From: a bacterium
Lineage (GTDB): Bacteria > AUK180
Assembly: GCA_021162505.1 (NCBI GenBank)
Contig: JAGGYO010000174.1
Location: 1-17,109, forward strand
Direction of reading: 5' to 3'
Length of the DNA stretch: 17,109 nucleotides
Both the position numbers and the translations under genes were made by a program. The notes under the pieces are model-generated. The model was not told the origin of the DNA and searched no databases. It saw nothing but the letters and a program-made list of their open reading frames with translations. Position 1 is the first letter of the stretch. Every line of letters starts with the position of its first letter. Of the stretch, positions 12,790 to 17,109 are shown piece after piece.

Positions 12790-13449
12790 TTAATCTATTA
12801 ATTCTTTGTGTGATCTGACATCACCCTTATATATCCATACCTTTACGCCTACAATACCATAGGTGGTCTTTGCAGGATAATAATGATATTCAATATTGGC
12901 TCTCAATGTAGAAAGAGGTGTCCTTCCTCTTTTCTCCCATTCCACTCTCGCCATTTCTGCGCCGCCGACACGACCGGCAATTCTAATTTTAACACCATAA
13001 GCGCCTCTATTCATTGTATTCATTGCTGTTTTTTTGATAACTCTTTTATAGTGCATTCTTTTGGCAAGTTGAAATCCGATCTGCTGGGCAACAATATAAG
13101 CATCAAGATTGGGTTCAATGATCTCAATGATCTCAATTTTGAACTCTTTTCCGGTTATTTTTTTCAACTTTGCTTGAATGATCTTGATCTCTTTTCCTTT
13201 TTGTCCAATAATAAAAGCGGGTTTAACAACATGTATCTTTAATTTATTGATCTCCCCTTTTCGTTGATGCCCTTTTCTTTCAAAAAATATTTTACCAATA
13301 CCGGCATCTTTATAACTGTTTCTAATATAATCTTCAATATGTCTCTCTTCAATCACCAATGTTTGATAGTTCTTTTCATTGAACCATCTTGATTTCCAAT
13401 TCTTAATTATTCCAACTCTATATCCTTCCGGATTTACTTTTTGACCCAC
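12790..13449 (-). CDS. rpsC: 30S ribosomal protein S3 (uS3), GTG start
   Basis: S3 forms part of the mRNA entry channel with S4 and S5 and contributes to mRNA unwinding. The 219-residue product opens MGQKVNPEGYRVGIIKNWKS, contains a KH domain (about 40-110) with the loop IGQKGKEIKI (81-90), a basic VIKKTAM region (137-143) and the C-terminal IRIAGRVGGAEMARVEWEKR and VKVWIYKGD. The start codon is GTG, supported by AGGAGG exactly 5 nt upstream and by the invariant GQKVNP N-terminus. rplV ends 9 nt upstream. Confidence 0.98.
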   Translation of the reverse strand: MGQKVNPEGYRVGIIKNWKSRWFNEKNYQTLVIEERHIEDYIRNSYKDAGIGKIFFERKGHQRKGEINKLKIHVVKPAFIIGQKGKEIKIIQAKLKKITGKEFKIEIIEIIEPNLDAYIVAQQIGFQLAKRMHYKRVIKKTAMNTMNRGAYGVKIRIAGRVGGAEMARVEWEKRGRTPLSTLRANIEYHYYPAKTTYGIVGVKVWIYKGDVRSHKELID

Positions 13450-13454
13450 CGATT

Positions 13455-13460
13455 CCTCCT
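13455..13460 (-). promoter_or_regulatory. Strong Shine-Dalgarno site for rpsC (GTG start)
   Basis: AGGAGG on the minus strand lies 5 nt before the GTG of rpsC and touches the rplV stop codon. It supports the GTG start. Confidence 0.9.
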
Positions 13461-13800
13461 ATTTTTCATCCGTTAAAACAACGGTGATATGTGAAGTTCT
13501 TCTTTTCATAACAGCAGCTCTTCCCATGGAAAGGGGTTTCATCCTTTTTATTCCGGGACCTCCATCAACTTTCAGTTCTTTGATGCGCAAACTGTCGTCC
13601 TTCATATCTTTTTGAATGGCATTTGCAATAGCACTGTTCAAGAGCTTTTCCAATATTCTGGCTCCCTTTGTAACATCCAGTTTAAGGACGGCAAGGGCAT
13701 CTGAAACATTATATGAATAATTCTTTTTAATACCATTAATGATCTTTCTCATTTTCAATGGAGAATATCTAGCATGTTTTAATATAGCTTTTGCTTCCAT
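13459..13800 (-). CDS. rplV: 50S ribosomal protein L22 (uL22)
   Basis: L22 spans all 23S rRNA domains, and its long hairpin lines the peptide exit tunnel next to L4. The 113-residue product begins MEAKAILKHARYSPLKMRKI, has LNSAIANAIQKDMKDDSLRI (55-74) and the hairpin/C-terminal signature DGGPGIKRMKPLSMGRAAVM (78-97) followed by KRRTSHITVVL. Family length is normal. GGAGAGG precedes the ATG and rpsS ends 9 nt upstream. Confidence 0.98.
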   Translation of the reverse strand: MEAKAILKHARYSPLKMRKIINGIKKNYSYNVSDALAVLKLDVTKGARILEKLLNSAIANAIQKDMKDDSLRIKELKVDGGPGIKRMKPLSMGRAAVMKRRTSHITVVLTDEK

Positions 13801-13809
13801 ACACCTCTC

Positions 13810-14091
13810 CTACTTCGCCATTTTTTTGACAAGTCTGCCACTATGACTCTTGAAATATCTCGTCATAGCGAACTCGCCCAAGCGGTGGCCTATCATGTTC
13901 TCAGTAATAAAAACGGAAACGAATTTTTTACCATTATGGACTTGAAATGTCAATCCGATCATATCTGGAATGATCATACTTGCTCTTGACCATGTCTTAA
14001 TAGGTTTATTGTCTTTGGTCTGTTTTGCCTTTATTACTTTTTTCATGAGTTTTTCATGAATGTAAAAACCTTTCTTTAATGATCTGCTCAT
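13810..14091 (-). CDS. rpsS: 30S ribosomal protein S19 (uS19)
   Basis: S19 pairs with S13 in the head of the 30S subunit near the A-site finger. The 93-residue product starts MSRSLKKGFYIHEKLMKKVI, contains KTWSRASMIIPDMIGLTFQV (33-52), HNGKKFVSVFITENMIGHRL (53-72) and GEFAMTRYFKSH, all canonical. The ATG is joined to the rplB stop in an ATGA overlap, with AGAGG about 6 nt upstream, so the two are likely translationally coupled. Confidence 0.98.
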   Translation of the reverse strand: MSRSLKKGFYIHEKLMKKVIKAKQTKDNKPIKTWSRASMIIPDMIGLTFQVHNGKKFVSVFITENMIGHRLGEFAMTRYFKSHSGRLVKKMAK

Positions 14092-14930
14092 TTTTTACCT
14101 CTTTTTTTCCTTTTTCTTACTATCCACTGATCCGAATATTTATTTTTTGATCTGGTCTTAACACCCTTAGCCGGAACACCGGTAGGGGACACAGGCATCT
14201 TATAACCTTTTTGTTTTCCTCGACCACCACCATGAGGATGATCAACCGCATTCATTGCAACACCTCGGACCTTAGGTCTTCTACCCATCCATCTTGAACG
14301 ACCGGCTTTACCAAGAACGATATTTGAATGATCTGAATTTGAAACGATACCAATAGTGGCTTTACAGTTCAAATGGAATTTTCTCAACTCCTTGGATGGA
14401 AGTTCTACAAAAGCATAATTTCCTTCTTTCGCTTTAATAACAGCGCTGGTTCCGGCGCTTCTCACCATTTGACCTCTCATTCTGCCGGGCATGATCTCGA
14501 CATTGTGAATGGGAGTACCTTCGGGAATATTCCTTAATGTAGAACAATTACCCGGTGTCAAAGGAACATTATCACCAGCAATAATAGAATCACCAACATT
14601 AAGATTTTCAGGTGCAAGAATATATCTTCTAGCTCCGTCAGCGTATTTTACCAAACAGATCCTTGAAGTTCTATTGGGATCATATTCAACTGTCTCTACA
14701 GTGCCCGGAACATTCCATTTGTCTCTTGCAAAATCAATTATTCTAAAAGCTCTCTTTACTCCGGCTCCTCTATGTCTTACTGTAATTCTTCCCAAATTAT
14801 TTCTTCCGTTTATTCTTTTTTTACCCTTTGTTAAACTCTTAAAAGGTTTACTTGTGGTTAATTCGGAGAAATCACTTAATTTTGTAAATCGCCTTGTAGG
14901 CGTATATGGTTTGTATTGTTTTATTCCCAT
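14088..14930 (-). CDS. rplB: 50S ribosomal protein L2 (uL2)
   Basis: L2 is needed for subunit joining and supports the peptidyl transferase centre. The 280-residue product shows KRINGRNNLGRITVRHRGAG (38-57), the OB-fold domain RRYILAPENLNVGDSIIAGD (101-120), GNCSTLRNIPEGTPIHNVE, and the catalytic-centre motif GVAMNAVDHPHGGGRGKQKG (223-242). H231 matches the essential H229 of E. coli by eye. The end is basic (VRKRKKRGKK). GGAG stands 6 nt before the ATG, and the 3' end overlaps rpsS by 4 nt. Confidence 0.98.
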   Translation of the reverse strand: MGIKQYKPYTPTRRFTKLSDFSELTTSKPFKSLTKGKKRINGRNNLGRITVRHRGAGVKRAFRIIDFARDKWNVPGTVETVEYDPNRTSRICLVKYADGARRYILAPENLNVGDSIIAGDNVPLTPGNCSTLRNIPEGTPIHNVEIMPGRMRGQMVRSAGTSAVIKAKEGNYAFVELPSKELRKFHLNCKATIGIVSNSDHSNIVLGKAGRSRWMGRRPKVRGVAMNAVDHPHGGGRGKQKGYKMPVSPTGVPAKGVKTRSKNKYSDQWIVRKRKKRGKK

Positions 14931-14941
14931 AATCTTCTCCT

Positions 14942-15232
14942 CTATATTCCTTCGAACAGCGCAATTGTCTGGCCCTTTGCCAATTTAACATATGCCTTTT
15001 TGAAACCTTGGGTTTCCGTATAGAATCTAAATCTTACCCTTTTTTTTCTTCCTTTCATATTGGCAATATTAACCTTGACCACCTTGACCTTGAAGATCAT
15101 TTCCACTGCTTTCTTGATTTCCGGTTTATTTGCATTAGGGGCAACCTTAAAAACATAAACTCCGGTTTCCCTTTCAATGTCTGCTTTTTCAGATAAAATA
15201 GGTTCTAACAAGGTATCTTCATAAGCTTTCAT
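14942..15232 (-). CDS. rplW: 50S ribosomal protein L23 (uL23)
   Basis: L23 at the tunnel exit is the main docking site of trigger factor, SRP and SecY. The 96-residue product begins MKAYEDTLLEPILSEKADIE, contains VYVFKVAPNANKPEIKKAVE (25-44), the FKVKVVKVNIANMKGRKKRV segment (47-66) and RFRFYTETQGFKKAYVKLAK. The ATG overlaps the rplD stop in an ATGA arrangement. Length is normal for bacteria. Confidence 0.97.
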   Translation of the reverse strand: MKAYEDTLLEPILSEKADIERETGVYVFKVAPNANKPEIKKAVEMIFKVKVVKVNIANMKGRKKRVRFRFYTETQGFKKAYVKLAKGQTIALFEGI

Positions 15233-15849
15233 AATTCTATCCTCTTCTCAAGTTCCAATATGGCATCTTTTTCAAAAACGATCTTATCAAAATACAGTAA
15301 ATAATATACATTGATATAATCTTTCGTGACCCACATTGTCTTCTCTATATTCTTAACAGCTCTATCAAAATCTTCATTATTGTCTTTTAAAACGAATAAT
15401 GTTTTTTCAGGTAGGTTCAAATTCTTCTTGATATTTACGACTTCTTTGGTCTTGGGATTTTCCAATTTACAGGAATCAATAATAATGAAATCCTCTAACC
15501 TTGTTCTCAATGCCGATATTAAGGCGCTCTTTTTTATTTTCTTATTGACCTTTATGGTAAAATCTCTTGGAACCTTGGCAAATGCAACACCGCCGCCGCG
15601 TCGAATCGAAGTTCTTTTTCTTCCCATACGGGCATTACCTGTACCTTTTTGTCTATATATCTTTTTATTGGAACCTTTGACCATAGCCCTGCTTTTTGTT
15701 GTAGCGCTGCCATCTCTCTGCCCGTTCATAAAGTTTCGAACGACCATTTGAATAGCATAATCATTGACTTCTCCCTTGAAGATCTCGTCTTTGATCTTGA
15801 TCTTTTCTACTTCCTTACCTTCTTTATTCAATACTTTTAATTCAGCCAT
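15229..15849 (-). CDS. rplD: 50S ribosomal protein L4 (uL4)
   Basis: L4 lines the peptide tunnel opposite L22 and in E. coli also represses the S10 operon. From the chosen start the product has 206 residues: MAELKVLNKEGKEVEKIKIK, AIQMVVRNFMNGQRDGSATT (32-51), the tunnel loop IYRQKGTGNARMGRKRTSIR (64-83) with RRGGGVAFAKVPRDF, and a Rossmann-like C-terminal half. The frame is open to 15945 inside rplC, but GAGGAG lies 6 nt before the ATG at 15849, rplC ends 10 nt upstream, and the extension is foreign to the family. No S10-type leader is present for L4 to act on in the window. Confidence 0.96.
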   Translation of the reverse strand: MAELKVLNKEGKEVEKIKIKDEIFKGEVNDYAIQMVVRNFMNGQRDGSATTKSRAMVKGSNKKIYRQKGTGNARMGRKRTSIRRGGGVAFAKVPRDFTIKVNKKIKKSALISALRTRLEDFIIIDSCKLENPKTKEVVNIKKNLNLPEKTLFVLKDNNEDFDRAVKNIEKTMWVTKDYINVYYLLYFDKIVFEKDAILELEKRIEL

Positions 15850-15859
15850 CTTCAACTCC

Positions 15860-16546
15860 TCATTTCTGTATATAGACCACAGCGTTTGTTGGTCCCGGAA
15901 TTCCACCCTTAACAAGAATAACATTCTTTTCGGGTATGACATCAATTATTGGTATTTTCTTAACGGTTATCTTATCGCTTCCCATACGACCCGGCATCTT
16001 TTTACCAGGCAAAACCCTTGATGGCCAAGCACACATACCTATTGAGCCCGGAGCTCTGTGAAGATGCGAACCGTGAGTCGCTGGACCACCGTGGAAATTA
16101 TGTCTTTTCATAACACCCTGGAAACCCTTGCCTTTGGATTTACCTATAACATTTACAATATCACCTTTTTGGAACTGTGACACATCAACGCTATCTCCAA
16201 TATTGTATTGAGACACATCGTCGAGCTTGAATTCTTTTAATATTTGAAATGTAAAGATCTTTTCACTAATTCTTTTCTTGATCTCTTTTTCAATATCTTC
16301 CTTAGACATTCCAAGTGCCGTCATAACATGTAATAGAACGGGTTTTGTACCTCGATACCATTTGTTTTTTAATGCTCCCAATTGGATAGCATTATATCCG
16401 TCTTTTTTTGTGTCCTTTATCTGTAATACGAAATTGGGCTCAACTTTTATGACGGTAACGGGTATCTGCTGTACACTATTATTTTCTTCGTTCTTTACAA
16501 ATATGTGTGTCATTCCTACTTTTTTACCTATTACACCAGTTTTCAT
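15860..16546 (-). CDS. rplC: 50S ribosomal protein L3 (uL3) with an insertion
   Basis: L3 starts large-subunit assembly, and its long loop approaches the peptidyl transferase centre. The 228-residue product starts MKTGVIGKKVGMTHIFVKNE and has VTVIKVEPNFVLQIKDTKKD (31-50), GKSKGKGFQGVMKRHNFHGG (135-154), THGSHLHRAPGSIG (157-170) and RVLPGKKMPGRMG (177-189). Most bacterial L3 proteins have about 205-215 residues; the excess lies at about 72-100, a charged helix-like stretch with EDIEKEIKKRISEK. The place of the methylated Gln of E. coli L3 holds MCAWPS here. AAGGAG stands 10 nt before the ATG, 7 nt after rpsJ. Confidence 0.97.
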   Translation of the reverse strand: MKTGVIGKKVGMTHIFVKNEENNSVQQIPVTVIKVEPNFVLQIKDTKKDGYNAIQLGALKNKWYRGTKPVLLHVMTALGMSKEDIEKEIKKRISEKIFTFQILKEFKLDDVSQYNIGDSVDVSQFQKGDIVNVIGKSKGKGFQGVMKRHNFHGGPATHGSHLHRAPGSIGMCAWPSRVLPGKKMPGRMGSDKITVKKIPIIDVIPEKNVILVKGGIPGPTNAVVYIQK

Positions 16547-16553
16547 CTATCAA

Positions 16554-16877
16554 TCACTCCTTTTTGTCGTCCTTCATTAATTTTAGGTTCACTTCAACAC
16601 CTTCAGGAAGTACTAATTTATTCAGCACTTCAATTGTTTTCATAGAATAGTTCACCAATTCTATTAATCTCTTGTGTATTCTTATTTCAAATTGTTCTCT
16701 GGATTTTTTATTTACAAATGGTGACCTTAATATGGTATATCTGGAAATTCTTGTAGGCAAAGGAATAGGCCCCGCAATTTTTCCTTCGTTCTTTCTTAAT
16801 TCCTTAATAATAGATACGGTTATTTTGTCTAATATTCTATGATCATAAGCACTAAGTTTAATTCTTAATCTTTCCAA
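16554..16877 (-). CDS. rpsJ: 30S ribosomal protein S10 (uS10, NusE), TTG start
   Basis: S10 sits in the head of the small subunit and also acts as NusE in transcription antitermination, linking RNA polymerase to the ribosome. The 107-residue product reads MERLRIKLSAYDHRILDKIT at the start, IPLPTRISRYTILRSPFVNK (38-57) and SREQFEIRIHKRLIEL (59-74), all typical. The start codon is TTG; AGGGGG lies 5 nt upstream and no in-frame ATG exists nearby. It begins 11 nt after the tuf stop, too close for an S10-type leader of its own. Confidence 0.97.
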   Translation of the reverse strand: MERLRIKLSAYDHRILDKITVSIIKELRKNEGKIAGPIPLPTRISRYTILRSPFVNKKSREQFEIRIHKRLIELVNYSMKTIEVLNKLVLPEGVEVNLKLMKDDKKE

Positions 16878-16882
16878 TGTTT

Positions 16883-16888
16883 CCCCCT
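16883..16888 (-). promoter_or_regulatory. Shine-Dalgarno site for rpsJ (TTG start)
   Basis: AGGGGG on the minus strand lies 5 nt before the TTG of rpsJ, within the 11-nt space after tuf. It supports the TTG start. Confidence 0.85.
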
Positions 16889-17109
16889 TTACTCTACGAT
16901 CTTACCGATAACGCCGGCACCAACTGTTCTTCCGCCTTCTCTAACAGCAAATCTTTGGCCTTCTTCCATGGCTACGGGTTTGATCAATTCTACGCCAAAT
17001 GTAAGGTTGTCTCCGGGTTTTACCATGGCAATATCTTCCGGTAATGTAATACTTCCCGTAACATCCGTTGTTCTAAAAAAGAACTGCGGTCTATAGCCCG
17101 TGATGAATG
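16889..17109 (-). CDS. tuf: Elongation factor Tu, C-terminal end (partial, runs off the window)
   Basis: Direct translation of the minus strand from the right edge to the TAA at 16889-16891 gives 72 residues of EF-Tu domain 3. Visible marks are FITGYRPQFFFRTTDVTGSI, LPEDIAMVKPGDNLTFGVEL, KPVAMEEGQRFAVREGGRTV and the end GAGVIGKIVE. EF-Tu carries aminoacyl-tRNA to the A site as a GTP complex. The 5' two thirds lie beyond the window. Its position 11 nt before rpsJ shows that the str and S10 blocks are joined here. Confidence 0.97.
   Translation of the reverse strand, partial: FITGYRPQFFFRTTDVTGSITLPEDIAMVKPGDNLTFGVELIKPVAMEEGQRFAVREGGRTVGAGVIGKIVE

Noticed and set aside
15850..15945. Longer L4 start inside rplC
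   Set aside because: GAGGAG sits 6 nt before the internal ATG and the family N-terminus starts there.
16878..16888. S10-type leader or attenuator before rpsJ
   Set aside because: Only 11 nt lie between tuf and rpsJ, filled by the ribosome-binding site, so no leader hairpin can fit.
1..17109. CRISPR array, mobile element, tRNA or rRNA genes
   Set aside because: The whole window from 69 to the right edge is filled with housekeeping genes and there is no repeat-spacer pattern, transposase or RNA gene.

Overview
The window is a contiguous ribosomal-protein supercluster from a bacterium. Every gene lies on the minus strand, so transcription runs from the right edge to the left. In transcription order it holds the 3' end of tuf, then the S10 block (rpsJ rplC rplD rplW rplB rpsS rplV rpsC rplP rpmC rpsQ), the spc block (rplN rplX rplE rpsN rpsH rplF rplR rpsE rpmD rplO secY), adk-map-infA-rpmJ, the alpha block (rpsM rpsK rpsD rpoA rplQ), and last a phosphoglycerate mutase of the archaeal type (apgM). 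The bacterial origin follows from bL17, bL36, a single-chain RNA polymerase alpha subunit with its C-terminal domain, IF-1 and strong Shine-Dalgarno sites. The DNA is AT-rich. Zinc-binding (Cys4-type) forms of S4, S14, L36, L24 and adenylate kinase, together with ApgM, argue against a typical gammaproteobacterium. I cannot place the phylum from the sequence; a poorly sampled anaerobic lineage is only a guess.

Layout. From 16889 down to 69 there are 32 complete genes and one partial gene. No intergenic gap exceeds 16 nt, and eight neighbouring pairs overlap: four by the ATGA type or a 10-nt overlap (rplD/rplW, rplB/rpsS, map/infA; adk/map) and three by exactly 14 nt (rpmC/rpsQ, rpsE/rpmD, rpmD/rplO), seven in all. 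There is no room for a leader, attenuator or terminator between the str, S10, spc and alpha blocks. The simplest reading is one very long, translationally coupled message (inference). Only 68 nt at the left edge are non-coding, and I see no clear terminator there. The window holds no tRNA, rRNA, mobile element or CRISPR.

How the genes work together. The cluster makes much of both ribosomal subunits, initiation factor 1 and EF-Tu (translation), the RNA polymerase alpha subunit (transcription), SecY (membrane insertion and export of nascent chains), methionine aminopeptidase (N-terminal trimming at the tunnel exit), adenylate kinase (adenylate balance) and a glycolytic mutase. Several upstream-extended start sites were shortened where a Shine-Dalgarno site and family length pick an internal start (rplD, rpsH, rplF, rplO, adk, infA). 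rpmJ (38 residues) was found by direct translation.

No unknown multi-gene system is visible. The unusual parts are inside ordinary genes: a 149-residue Glu/Lys tail on L17 and a roughly 104-residue Lys-rich tail on L30 with nearly opposite net charge; an insertion in L3; divergent central segments in L6; an apgM gene joined to the end of the alpha operon with a Glu where the superfamily usually has a metal-binding His; non-ATG starts found only on four small-subunit genes; and an apparent excess of GATC.
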